Counted from the stretch's first letter, positions 45,279-52,512 are shown. The stretch is DNA of 64,000 nucleotides from Brevibacillus laterosporus LMG 15441 (GCF_000219535.2 NZ_CP007806.1:3444501-3508500), one strand, 5' to 3'. The notes: generated by a model from the letters alone, not told the origin. A program made the numbers and translations.

Positions 45279-45816
45279 CTAAGAATTCCAACCCTTCTGG
45301 CTCGTCTTTTGGCTTCATGCCAAGCTCACCCATCTGCTTTACTACATTTACATTCTCTAAGTTGATTTTGGTTCGTGCTGCTGGTCCCAATCCCAAAGCT
45401 TGCATAGTCTGCCGCGCTTGTCTTTTTGCTTCGTTGTATGTTGCTACCAAAGGCTGAGCGTTGAGGGATTTCTTTCGTTTATCATGGATTACTAAGCCCT
45501 CTACAGCGAAGTACATTTCGCAAAGTGCAATGACTGCCATATCCTTTGATAACAAGTGCGCCATTGGTCGATCTTGTTCCCCTACAATGTCCAAATCCAT
45601 TACACTATCAATGATCTTTTCCTGATAATCCGCTAGATAGGAACAGTCTGCATTTTCTTCAAACCTATCACATCCGTTGCGCTTCACGCATTTGTTGCAT
45701 GGGTGAACACCAGACTTCAGAAAAGGAAATACCCCATGCTTAACACTGCCGTCAGTTATTCGATTTGCTTTAAGTGAGGCACTACGTCTTTCCCTTGTTA
45801 AATCCGCCGATGACAT
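45271..45816 (-). CDS. Probable small terminase subunit with a Cys cluster
   Basis: 181 residues directly upstream of the large subunit. N-terminal Cys motif HPCNKCVKRNGCDRFEENAD plus CSYL could bind a metal. The C-terminal part (LNAQPLVATYNEAKRQARQT, MQALGLGPAARTKINLENVN) resembles the end of P27-type small terminases. ATG follows AAGGAGGAAGGGCT. The call rests mostly on place and the C-terminus. Confidence 0.65.
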   Translation of the reverse strand: MSSADLTRERRSASLKANRITDGSVKHGVFPFLKSGVHPCNKCVKRNGCDRFEENADCSYLADYQEKIIDSVMDLDIVGEQDRPMAHLLSKDMAVIALCEMYFAVEGLVIHDKRKKSLNAQPLVATYNEAKRQARQTMQALGLGPAARTKINLENVNVVKQMGELGMKPKDEPEGLEFLDD

Positions 45817-45847
45817 AGCCCTTCCTCCTTTCCAGACAAAAGAAAAA

Positions 45848-45866
45848 GGCCCCTTACTTGGAGCCT
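45848..45866 (-). terminator. Terminator of the serine recombinase gene
   Basis: Minus-strand GGCTCC / GGGGCC stem with AAGTAA loop and a following TTTTTCTTTTG run. The stem overlaps the stop codon. Confidence 0.7.
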
Positions 45867-46414
45867 GATTGCTTATTAATATTTCGATAAAGTGTAGCCT
45901 TACTTACCCCTGTCACAGCTACAATTTCGGGTACGCTCATGTCGCCAGCTTGATATAGTTTAATGGCTGCATCGATCTTGCTCTTATCCGTCTTTGGTCT
46001 GCCGCCGTAACGTCCTCTTGCTCTAGCAGCTTTCAATCCTTCCTGTGTCCGTTCTGCAATGATATCCCGTTCCATTTCTGCCAACACAGCAAGCATTCTA
46101 AACATTGCCTTTCCAACAGCAGTAGAGGTATCAATATTATCTTTTATGCTGATAAATTCAACACCTTTTTTCTCAAATTCATCGACCAGTTCAAGTAGTT
46201 TAAAAGTAGATCTTCCTAATCGATCTAACTTATAAACAATCAAGGTATCACCAGAACGTAACTGATCGAGCAATTTATTTAGCTCTGGACGGTCATTTCG
46301 TTTTCCGGTCATTTTCTCTTCAAAGATTTTCTCAAAGCCAGCATTTTGGAGAGCATCGATTTGCATATCCAAGTTTTGATCAAGAGTACTGACACGAGCA
46401 TAACCAAATTTCAT
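45854..46414 (-). CDS. Serine recombinase of the resolvase/invertase type
   Basis: 186 residues. The catalytic Ser is in YARVSTLDQNLDMQI (residue 9). LDRLGRSTFKLLELVDEFEK, MFRMLAVLAEMERDIIAERT (helix E) and the C-terminal HTH (MSVPEIVAVTGVSKATLYRN) are all in place. It is too short for a large serine integrase. Such enzymes invert or resolve DNA between two short sites; the tail genes show no obvious inverted cassette. It has its own terminator and promoter region, so it may be an independent insertion. Confidence 0.92.
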   Translation of the reverse strand: MKFGYARVSTLDQNLDMQIDALQNAGFEKIFEEKMTGKRNDRPELNKLLDQLRSGDTLIVYKLDRLGRSTFKLLELVDEFEKKGVEFISIKDNIDTSTAVGKAMFRMLAVLAEMERDIIAERTQEGLKAARARGRYGGRPKTDKSKIDAAIKLYQAGDMSVPEIVAVTGVSKATLYRNINKQSGSK

Positions 46415-46487
46415 AATGAATTCCCTCCGATTCTCATTCCTATTGTCTTTATAGTATCAAAATAGGAGGGTTAATGCAACTTTGTTT

Positions 46488-46577
46488 TGAAACTAGTTTT
46501 TGAATCCGTTTCATAGTCCACGAACGCAATAAAAAAGTTTCAAGTGAAATCGTCTCTTTTTCAATCATTTTTGAAAC
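46488..46577. promoter_or_regulatory. Cluster of TGAAAC/GTTTCA half-sites upstream of the recombinase
   Basis: TGAAACT at 46488, GTTTCA at 46508, AGTTTCAAGTGAAAT at 46536-46550 and TTGAAAC at 46571. The spacing makes two inverted pairs. The same half-site forms a perfect palindrome at 49944-49960. Probably a regulator binding region or recombinase site; unproven. Confidence 0.4.
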
Positions 46578-47004
46578 GGTTCTGCTGTAATTTCTCATAG
46601 AACCTGATCAGAATAATTTTTGTCCATATAGAAGAAGCAAAGAAATCTATTTAACCTCGTTTTTCTCTATCGAATGAAAATGAGCAGATTGAAGGGACTC
46701 AAGCCCACCCTCCCTTTTCTCCTCAATCCTTTCCATCCCAGCTTCGATACCATCTTACAATCATCCATTTTTGCAACTACTTGTCTGCCGAATGCCCCCT
46801 ATAAGTAAGAGGGTAAAAATATCTTACTTTTAACTCTTCTACATTCACCTCGTATAGAGAAAGTGAGGCAAAAAATCATTATTGGGGTACCGGATTTACA
46901 ACGCTAAGCCTATTTTCAAGACGATTCCCTATAAACAAGGGCTTTTCTTTACTACCTCTGAACAAGGAAATATTGCTCGCCCTCGACACTTTAATAATTG
47001 AGGG

Positions 47005-47035
47005 AGCTTGTCCAAAACTTGGTCAGGCTTTTTTC
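47005..47035 (+). terminator. Orphan plus-strand terminator
   Basis: AGCTTGTCC / GGTCAGGCT stem (one mismatch, one G-U) with a following TTTTTT. No coding frame lies before it on the plus strand, so a small RNA may end here. Confidence 0.55.
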
Positions 47036-47232
47036 TTGCATACCCAAAATCCTTTTAAAAGTAGGAAGGTTAAAAATAAATTTCTCGCTCAACTATGATT
47101 TTTTAAGAAAATGAGCTAAATCTTTCTACCGCCTTACTTAATTAGTGAGAGGAGGAATAAGAAATTTTGAACAAATACCCATTGGGTCGGATGTTACTGC
47201 ATTAATCTAATACAAATTAGGAGTTGATGTTC

Positions 47233-47379
47233 ATGTTTGATTTTGATTCGTTAATTAATCTTTTATTAAGTACTGCTATCAAAGTATGCATTAATCACTT
47301 AAAAGCTTATTGGAGTAAGAAATCAAAGACCAATAAAGCAAAGCCTAAGAAAATAAAAAGTAGAAACCGAAAGAAATAG
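47233..47379 (+). CDS. 48-residue small basic protein with one hydrophobic helix
   Basis: ATG follows TAGGAGTTGATGTTC. The first half is amphipathic or membrane-like (MFDFDSLINLLLSTAIKVCI); the second is very basic (KKSKTNKAKPKKIKSRNRKK). A terminator follows at once. Plus strand, against the phage direction, so it may be expressed in the lysogen. No family recognised. Confidence 0.6.
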   Translation: MFDFDSLINLLLSTAIKVCINHLKAYWSKKSKTNKAKPKKIKSRNRKK

Positions 47380-47401
47380 CCACCCACTACGGGTGGTTTC
47401 T
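47380..47401 (+). terminator. Terminator of the small basic protein gene
   Basis: CCACCC / GGGTGG with ACTAC loop and TTTCTCCTTCTTT after it. Confidence 0.8.
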
Positions 47402-47480
47402 CCTTCTTTCATCCGAAGCTATGGACAACATCCCGCCAATGGATAGAACAATAAGGCTCCAGAGGAAGATCAAGCAGATG

Positions 47481-47645
47481 CTAGATATCATCGAAAATCT
47501 TCTTTTTGGGCAATGTAGCCATTTGTTGTCTGATCTGTTCAACAAATGATACCTCTTGCATCTTTGTTTGACGATACAGATGCATGAACGTCGCTAACTC
47601 CTCTGGAGGGCCTTCCATTGTCATGTCTTGAAGAATAACTTTCAT
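47481..47645 (-). CDS. 54-residue small phage protein
   Basis: MKVILQDMTMEGPPEELATF then MHLYRQTKMQEVSFVEQIRQ. ATG 47645 follows AGAAAGGATGATTATTT. Helical and charged, without Cys or membrane parts. The opening, a short strand followed by EGPPEEL, is a pattern seen in small phage regulators, but no family can be named. Confidence 0.6.
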   Translation of the reverse strand: MKVILQDMTMEGPPEELATFMHLYRQTKMQEVSFVEQIRQQMATLPKKKIFDDI

Positions 47646-47680
47646 AAATAATCATCCTTTCTGATTTTGGAGAATAAAAA

Positions 47681-47712
47681 AAGAAACTCCAGGATTAAAG
47701 GAAGTTTCTTTT
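47681..47712 (-). terminator. Terminator of the gene at 47768
   Basis: Minus-strand AGAAACTTCC / GGAGTTTCT with TTTAATCCT loop, followed by TTTTTTTATTC. Confidence 0.85.
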
Positions 47713-47767
47713 TGAACAAAAATGGGGCTAATCTGTACCAATATAAGGTTTATTTTAAAATTAATTA

Positions 47768-48139
47768 TTATCTTAGATTAAACGATTTTGTTATATTATC
47801 TTCGCTTAACTCATTACCAGACCATTCATATCGGTCAGGATAATTGTTATCGCTAAAATAGAGAAGAAGCTGGAAATTAAATTTCCATGTATCCTCACCA
47901 TGTGGATCGATGGTAACAACAATAGTTCCTCCCGCTAGATCTTCTCTCTTAATATTAGGTTGAGTAAAATACAAATCAAAACCTAAATCTGAATGATCAC
48001 TTAGACCTCCTTCATATGCATTTTGAGCGATTATGATACCATCGCTCTTCTTAAGATATACGTTTATAGGAGTCTTATTATTCAAATCATTATCGTTTGA
48101 ATGAAAATAAACGTATGCAAGAGTAACATAACCGCTCAT
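47768..48139 (-). CDS. Hypothetical beta-rich protein
   Basis: 123 residues, MSGYVTLAYVYFHSNDNDLN, then TIVVTIDPHGEDTWKFNFQL and YFSDNNYPDRYEWSGNELSE. It looks like a single beta-sandwich domain with acidic loops. No family is recognised. ATG follows ATGGAGGAATTATT. It has its own terminator and lies between transcription units, so it may be a moron. Confidence 0.6.
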   Translation of the reverse strand: MSGYVTLAYVYFHSNDNDLNNKTPINVYLKKSDGIIIAQNAYEGGLSDHSDLGFDLYFTQPNIKREDLAGGTIVVTIDPHGEDTWKFNFQLLLYFSDNNYPDRYEWSGNELSEDNITKSFNLR

Positions 48140-48349
48140 AATAATTCCTCCATGACTTCTTAGTGGAAATTTGTTTCTACAAATTAATATTGACTAAATA
48201 ATTTTTTATACTCTAATGAAATGGAACCTACACTGATGAACTCTCACTTTTTTATGTTCTGTCTGTAAGGGGTCTATAAAGATAAAGAAATAACTAACAG
48301 TAAAAAATGTGAGATACCTTGGGAGAGTATGGCAGATCACGAGTTTTAA

Positions 48350-48367
48350 AATCCCGTATTCGGGATT
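48350..48367. terminator. Palindromic stem-loop behind the RepL-like gene
   Basis: AATCCCG / CGGGATT with TATT loop. On the minus strand it is followed by TTAAAAC. It lies inside a larger inverted repeat (TTTTAAAATCC ... GGATTTTAAAA, 48344-48394) with a partly repeated CCGTATT. It is a terminator or a protein-binding site. Confidence 0.5.
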
Positions 48368-48432
48368 ACTTGTACCGTATTTAGGATTTTAAAAACAGTG
48401 TATTTCATCCTGCGGAACGATCACTAGAACAA

Positions 48433-49017
48433 CTACAGTATTGATCCTTGAGTGTATTTGATATTGACTGGTAATTTTAGCCCGTGCTTATTAAAGTGCC
48501 TTGCTTGGGCTATATCTTTAGCTACTCTATTTCCTTTCCAAGCCACAGAAGGGTTTACAACATATTGACGAGAATTCTTTGTAGCTCCTGTGATGTAAAT
48601 AATTCCTTTGGATTGGAGTTCTCTTAGTCCCATACTGACAATGTTTTTCGATAGGTTTGTGCGTTCTGCAATTTCTTTCCCGTTAAGTGGCTCGCCGGTT
48701 CTTGAGTCAACTACTATGTTATTATTCCAGTCCAGATATGCTACGCATGAAAGTAACGTAACTCTGGCATTTTTGGATAGATTTTCTTTCGCCAAAATAT
48801 ACTGTATGTTTGTTCTGTACAATTTAATGTGCTCAGGATTCCTACCAAGTCTAGGTTCATCTTCTTTAGAGGTTTGCTTTTGATCGCTCTCTCTTACCCA
48901 CTGTTGAACCAATTTGTACTGCTCAATAATCACCCCATCAGGATCAACAAATTGCCTAACAGTTTTTCCCGAATCATCAATAAACACATGTTCTCTTAGT
49001 CGCTGTAGTTTATCCAT
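48433..49017 (-). CDS. Winged-helix, RepL-like DNA-binding protein
   Basis: 194 residues. The middle has VTLLSCVAYLDWNNNIVVDS, TGEPLNGKEIAERTNLSKNI and MGLRELQSKGIIYITGA, a winged helix of the type in plasmid RepL proteins and phage regulators. The end (RQYVVNPSVAWKGNRVAKD) also fits RepL. The following gene product carries a related winged helix. The role is a replication or transcription regulator; the exact one is not shown. It overlaps the GIY-YIG gene by 8 bp. Confidence 0.7.
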   Translation of the reverse strand: MDKLQRLREHVFIDDSGKTVRQFVDPDGVIIEQYKLVQQWVRESDQKQTSKEDEPRLGRNPEHIKLYRTNIQYILAKENLSKNARVTLLSCVAYLDWNNNIVVDSRTGEPLNGKEIAERTNLSKNIVSMGLRELQSKGIIYITGATKNSRQYVVNPSVAWKGNRVAKDIAQARHFNKHGLKLPVNIKYTQGSIL

Positions 49018-49657
49018 TTTGCTTCATACCGCCGTACATAGCGATTGTAGTACTAACATAAATAGTCCTTTTGTTTCCTTCTACTACTACAAAAATCAAA
49101 CCTTTATCCTGAAGTGATTTAATATGTTTTGAGATAAATGATTTTGTTTTTCTCATTAGTTTCATGAGGTGCTTTTGGTTTAAAGGTTCTCCTTTTTTTC
49201 CAATCTCGTTGTCCCCCATAACACGATTTTCCTCGTCCAAATACAAAAGAAGCCAACTTAAAAATCCTGCTTCTCTTATTGATAAACTATCCCATATTCT
49301 CTTTGCTTCCATGTCACAAAAAATCATTACATGTTTAAACCCTTTACCACCTGCTGGAGTTCCTGCTCTAGTTGCTATATTAAATCCAACCTCAGACATG
49401 TAGCATTTTGTTTGATCAAGCCAGTATTGTTCCCTCTCGATTAATTTGTTTGGCGGACCATCCAATTTCTCTATAATTTCAAATGAAAAATTCTCCTCAC
49501 CATATTTTGCCCAAGCTCGTTGTAAATGAATATTGTGGTGTGTTCCTCGTTTTAATGCTTGCCAGTGCTGAAAATGCCTTTTCTCAGCATCCTTTGAACT
49601 CCCTATATAAATCTTTCTGTTTACTAAACAAGTTATCTTATAAACGCCTGATTCCAT
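49010..49657 (-). CDS. GIY-YIG nuclease fused to a winged-helix domain
   Basis: 215 residues. The N-terminal 95 residues are a GIY-YIG nuclease: GVYKITCLVNRKIYIGSSKD with Tyr, Tyr and Ile, Gly in place, a downstream Arg in EKRHFQHWQAL, and a Glu in KLIEREQYWLDQT. The C-terminal 110 residues are a winged helix (LLLYLDEENRVMGDNEIGKK, LMRKTKSFISKHIKSLQDKG, LIFVVVEGNKRTIYVSTTIA) much like that of the next gene. So a homing-type nuclease has been joined to a regulator domain. ATG 49657 follows GGGAGGAGGAATTGTC. Confidence 0.8.
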   Translation of the reverse strand: MESGVYKITCLVNRKIYIGSSKDAEKRHFQHWQALKRGTHHNIHLQRAWAKYGEENFSFEIIEKLDGPPNKLIEREQYWLDQTKCYMSEVGFNIATRAGTPAGGKGFKHVMIFCDMEAKRIWDSLSIREAGFLSWLLLYLDEENRVMGDNEIGKKGEPLNQKHLMKLMRKTKSFISKHIKSLQDKGLIFVVVEGNKRTIYVSTTIAMYGGMKQNG

Positions 49658-49680
49658 GACAATTCCTCCTCCCAACTTTC

Positions 49681-49754
49681 GCCCATCATTCGGGTTCCGA
49701 AGTCCGTCGCGCTGTGGTAGTTTCCTACCGAACTTCAGAAGCCCAACGATGGGC
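49681..49754 (-). ncRNA. Structured leader RNA upstream of the GIY-YIG gene
   Basis: The minus-strand RNA folds into one long interrupted stem. GCCCAUC pairs with GAUGGGC, then GGG.UUC with GGAACCC, then GAAGUU with GACUUC. Inside is a 5-bp hairpin GGUAG-GAAA-CUACC with a GNRA tetraloop, followed by ACAGCGCGACG. The 3' end is 23 bases from the ATG. It lies downstream of a terminator, so it begins a transcript. It does not match an RNA class I can name. Confidence 0.55.
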
Positions 49755-49757
49755 AAA

Positions 49758-49783
49758 ATAAAAAGACGCTTAGTTAAGCGCCT
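49758..49783 (-). terminator. Terminator of the 42-residue membrane peptide gene
   Basis: GGCGCTTA-ACT-AAGCGTC stem followed by TTTTTATTTT on the minus strand; it starts inside the last codons of the gene. Confidence 0.8.
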
Positions 49784-49902
49784 TGAAATTTTTTATATCC
49801 TATTATTGCTCCAACAATCAGAAATAGTTGCCATCTATATTCCATAGCAAAAGATAATATTTGTACCAAACCATCTTTGGGAATTAAATTTAATTCTATC
49901 AT
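49774..49902 (-). CDS. 42-residue membrane peptide
   Basis: MIELNLIPKDGLVQILSFAM then EYRWQLFLIVGAIIGYKKFQ. One strong membrane helix and a short basic end. ATG 49902 follows TTTTAGGAGGTGTACG; the longer frame to 49974 lacks a ribosome site. The palindrome TGAAACT-CGA-AGTTTCA lies 42 bp upstream. Confidence 0.65.
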   Translation of the reverse strand: MIELNLIPKDGLVQILSFAMEYRWQLFLIVGAIIGYKKFQGA

Positions 49903-49943
49903 CGTACACCTCCTAAAAATAACCTTTTTTGTAATAAGTTGTA

Positions 49944-49960
49944 TGAAACTCGAAGTTTCA
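49944..49960. promoter_or_regulatory. Perfect palindrome TGAAACT-CGA-AGTTTCA
   Basis: Seventeen bases with two perfect 7-base arms, just upstream of the membrane peptide gene. A further ATGAAACTA is at 49995. The half-site recurs upstream of the serine recombinase. Likely operator of a phage regulator. Confidence 0.55.
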
Positions 49961-50040
49961 AAAATCCTATTCATCTAGAACATAATTATCAAAATATGAA
50001 ACTATTTTCCTTTTCTTTCGTAGTTCTAGAGTAGGAGGGA

Positions 50041-50253
50041 TCAATCTCTAACTGGGTATGGTCTGTTTTTATTGTAGCACCACCACCATCCAATTTGGTT
50101 GGTGTCTTCATCATATACAGGGTATACAGGGTGCTTTTTCTTACATCCTTTACAGAACACAATGACAGCTGTTCCTATTGGCGGTCGATTCAATGGTAAC
50201 CAGGTTATTTGCTCACTATCATGCGCTTCTTTCATCGATATAACCTTATCCAT
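50041..50253 (-). CDS. Small zinc-ribbon-like phage protein
   Basis: 70 residues. The start MDKVISMKEAHDSEQITWLP then FCKGCKKKHPVYPVYDEDTN and GWWWCYNKNRP. One CxxC and a lone Cys could form part of a small metal site. Short proteins of this sort (knuckle plus Trp cluster) are common in phage early or middle regions. ATG follows GGGGATATGGAGT. Confidence 0.55.
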   Translation of the reverse strand: MDKVISMKEAHDSEQITWLPLNRPPIGTAVIVFCKGCKKKHPVYPVYDEDTNQIGWWWCYNKNRPYPVRD

Positions 50254-50285
50254 ACTCCATATCCCCTTTCGATTGGAGGTGCAAA

Positions 50286-50513
50286 ATGATGAGTGTAGTA
50301 GAAACGATTAAATCATGTGGTGCTCGTAAAGAAATGGTATACATTACATACGATGGAGAACAGCGTTTAGTTGAACCGTATTCTTTTCGCGATAATCGTT
50401 TTTTTGGTTGGTGTTTAATGCGTGATGAGATCCGTAGCTTTACTATTTCGAAAATCACTTCGGCTCAAGCTTCTGGTAAACATTTCACACCAAGATTTGA
50501 TGTTGAATTCTAG
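50286..50513 (+). CDS. Small WYL-like protein
   Basis: 75 residues, MMSVVETIKSCGARKEMVYI then YDGEQRLVEPYSFR and GWCLMRDEIRSFTISKITSA. This is the pattern of a single WYL domain (ligand-sensing SH3-like fold), without its usual HTH. WYL proteins regulate phage defence and transcription. ATG follows GGAGGTGCAAA. Its own terminator follows. Plus strand, so likely expressed in the lysogen. Confidence 0.7.
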   Translation: MMSVVETIKSCGARKEMVYITYDGEQRLVEPYSFRDNRFFGWCLMRDEIRSFTISKITSAQASGKHFTPRFDVEF

Positions 50514-50520
50514 TTTAACC

Positions 50521-50549
50521 AAGCATCCGTTCCCTAGACGGATGCTTTT
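50521..50549 (+). terminator. Terminator of the WYL-like gene
   Basis: AAGCATCCGT / ACGGATGCTT with a TCCCTAG loop and following TTC. Confidence 0.85.
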
Positions 50550-50656
50550 CTTAATTTATTGCTTAGATTTATCAAATAAGACCAAATCCTACCACATAAG
50601 GAGCAAGAAACTCTAGCCTTACAATTCGATGGAATCCCTGTAAGCTAGATGAAATA

Positions 50657-50678
50657 AAAAAAGCACCGCGTAGGTGCT
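50657..50678 (-). terminator. Terminator of the gene at 50680
   Basis: Minus-strand AGCACC / GGTGCT with TACGC loop and then TTTTTTTATTTC. Confidence 0.85.
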
Positions 50679-50679
50679 A

Positions 50680-51285
50680 TTAGACAACTTCTATTGAATG
50701 TTCTCGCTCTATTTTTTCTTGTGCGCTACTGTATGATAGATTAGTTTCTCCACTTTTTGACTCAACTAATTTATTATTTAGAACATTATCTTGTATAACT
50801 TCTTCAACTACTTGTTTGATAATTAGAACTCTCCTTTTTTGAGTCAAGACAACAGTAAAAAAAAGAAGAATAGCCCCTGAAAACATCAAAATATATAAAA
50901 GAACAAAAGTAAATGAATCTTCGTTAACACCTGGCTTATTTAAGAATGCTGATAAAACACCAACAATCCCTGTGGCAAAAATAGCAAATGCTACACCTCC
51001 CATTTGTGTAGAATCTAACATTCTGTTTTCTTCCAGATTAATTATTTTTAGTAGCTTGCTAAGTTTTTCTAATGTGACATTCTCGTCTCTTGTTAGACAC
51101 TCTTTAATTTGTTCAAATTTTGTTAAATTGTTTAGACTTGAATTTTTACAAGCCTTTTTTAAATTTTTGAATATATCATACACTTCCCTTTCATAAACAT
51201 AATCTGTATCGTTCTTTCTACTAATATAAATAGTTATGGCAAATAACACGAATATTACAAACATCATTATTGCAGACATATTCAT
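50680..51285 (-). CDS. Membrane protein with cytoplasmic coiled segment
   Basis: 201 residues. Three membrane spans (MFVIFVLFAITIYI; VAFAIFATGIVGVLSAFLN; LLYILMFSGAILLFFTVVLT) with a charged middle of about 65 residues between the first and second (LKKACKNSSLNNLTKFEQIK) and a charged tail (VVEEVIQDNVLNNKLVESKS). No family is recognised. AT-rich, with own terminator: a candidate superinfection-exclusion or other moron gene, by inference. Confidence 0.6.
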   Translation of the reverse strand: MNMSAIMMFVIFVLFAITIYISRKNDTDYVYEREVYDIFKNLKKACKNSSLNNLTKFEQIKECLTRDENVTLEKLSKLLKIINLEENRMLDSTQMGGVAFAIFATGIVGVLSAFLNKPGVNEDSFTFVLLYILMFSGAILLFFTVVLTQKRRVLIIKQVVEEVIQDNVLNNKLVESKSGETNLSYSSAQEKIEREHSIEVV

Positions 51286-51355
51286 CCCCCCTTTATTTCA
51301 TATTTCGACAAGTAGGGCTATTATCCTACAACTTTCGTATGAAAAACAGGAGGAA

Positions 51356-51502
51356 TTAAGAATTGATCCCCTTGTTCCATACACACACCTGTTTGCTACA
51401 CAAAATCTTATATCCCGCGTAACTAGCCCAAACGCATCGATAACACTTATGATTCTTGTCGTCTTGTAACGGAGATCTCTTTTTAATTACCCCCCTACTC
51501 AT
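51356..51502 (-). CDS. 48-residue Cys-containing phage protein
   Basis: MSRGVIKKRSPLQDDKNHKC then YRCVWASYAGYKILCSKQVC and VWNKGINS. Two CxxC-like pairs (CYRC, CSKQVC) suggest a single small zinc ribbon. ATG follows GGGGTGATATAG. Confidence 0.6.
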   Translation of the reverse strand: MSRGVIKKRSPLQDDKNHKCYRCVWASYAGYKILCSKQVCVWNKGINS

Positions 51503-51521
51503 CTATATCACCCCAATAAAA

Positions 51522-51546
51522 AAAGCCACTCATCTAGAGTGACTTC
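51522..51546 (-). terminator. Terminator of the gene at 51551
   Basis: Minus-strand AGTCACTC / GAGTGGCT around TAGAT, followed by TTTTTTTATTGG. Confidence 0.8.
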
Positions 51547-51550
51547 TTTC

Positions 51551-51742
51551 TTATATGACATACTTAAAACAAACGTACAGACCGAGCAATATGCTCATTC
51601 TTATTGCGATCCTGCCAATGTTATCAGGAAACCTTGAGGTTAGTATTGCTGCTATAAAACCTGGTATAGCTAAGCATAATATCACTTTAACAAGCATCCC
51701 GAACACAGGCCACATGTTTACACTAAAATCCAAATCTTCCAC
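51551..51742 (-). CDS. 63-residue two-span membrane protein
   Basis: MEDLDFSVNMWPVFGMLVKV, then ILCLAIPGFIAAILTSRFPD and IAIRMSILLGLYVCFKYVI. Two hydrophobic helices with a short basic loop. The GTG start follows GAAAGGTT. No family known; small membrane proteins of this kind are usual in prophage accessory regions. Confidence 0.55.
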   Translation of the reverse strand: MEDLDFSVNMWPVFGMLVKVILCLAIPGFIAAILTSRFPDNIGRIAIRMSILLGLYVCFKYVI

Positions 51743-51799
51743 AACCTTTCGTCCCTGTTAAAGTACAAAAGGCTAAAATATATGTCAAGCAATATTATA

Positions 51800-51825
51800 A
51801 AAGCCACCCGCAATTGGATGGCTTA
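51800..51825 (-). terminator. Terminator of the gene at 51937
   Basis: Minus-strand AGCCATCC / GGGTGGCT with AATTGC loop, followed by TTTATAA. Confidence 0.75.
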
Positions 51826-51936
51826 TTTCATATTCTCTTGATAATACAAATTTATCATGTTTAAAAGCAAAATGTGTATCATCTACGTATCAATTTCATC
51901 CCAAATATGTATCATGTCTCATCTATTATCACTTAT

Positions 51937-52431
51937 TTACTCAACATTCCTACCTTGTTTAAGTTGTAAAATTTCTTTATTTAGTTTTTCAATTTCTCTT
52001 TCATATTTATCTATTGATTGAGTTGAATCTTCCTTATCTACACCACCTTTTTTGAAAATTCTCTTTAATAAAGACATATCATTACTACTAATCATATACA
52101 GAGTGAGTCCAAAAGTTATAAGTGTAAATCTATCATTTAAAACGGATACTTCGGTTGAATCTAATGATCTTACAACATTAAGGTTTGGAATAAAAACTAG
52201 TAATAACATCCCTATAAACAATGGCAATTGTAGTAAAAATACTGCATAGCGACTTTTACCTGTAAATGTTTTAAAAACGTCTTTTCCAATTATTAAATCA
52301 GATAATACAATAAAGAGAGAAGATAGTGCGATGCCTAGCATAAATTCAGGCCTTATGTCAACAAGAAAATATAAACTACCAAGAAAAATATAACTAATAC
52401 CCATATAAGCCAAAATAGAATATGCTGTCAT
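51937..52431 (-). CDS. Membrane protein with C-terminal coiled coil
   Basis: 164 residues. Four hydrophobic spans (MTAYSILAYMGISYIFLGSL, MLGIALSSLFIVLSDLI, YAVFLLQLPLFIGMLLLVFI, FTLITFGLTLYMISS), then a cytoplasmic coiled coil YEREIEKLNKEILQLKQGRN. No family recognised. Codon use and AT content resemble the other membrane genes nearby. Confidence 0.6.
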   Translation of the reverse strand: MTAYSILAYMGISYIFLGSLYFLVDIRPEFMLGIALSSLFIVLSDLIIGKDVFKTFTGKSRYAVFLLQLPLFIGMLLLVFIPNLNVVRSLDSTEVSVLNDRFTLITFGLTLYMISSNDMSLLKRIFKKGGVDKEDSTQSIDKYEREIEKLNKEILQLKQGRNVE

Positions 52432-52483
52432 ATGATTTTTCCCCTAAGTTTTTACTCAAATTATATCCCAAAAATAAGAAATT

Positions 52484-52506
52484 AGGGCACCGGTTTCTGT
52501 GCCCTG
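52484..52506 (-). terminator. Terminator of the ArpU-type gene
   Basis: Minus-strand AGGGCAC / GTGCCCT with an AGAAACCG loop, then AATTTCTTATTTTT. Confidence 0.8.
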
Positions 52507-52512
52507 AAATAT

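Larger units (their letters stand above)
46415..47232. other. Long gap without a convincing gene
   Basis: About 820 bp. The right side of the recombinase holds a cluster of TGAAAC/GTTTCA half-sites. A plus-strand intrinsic terminator lies at 47005-47035 although no plus-strand gene precedes it. On the minus strand near 46.68-46.80 kb two short frames (VVAKMDDCKM and MERIEEKREGGLESLQSAHF) look like a decayed coiled-coil gene with a frameshift. Otherwise nothing is seen. Confidence 0.4.
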
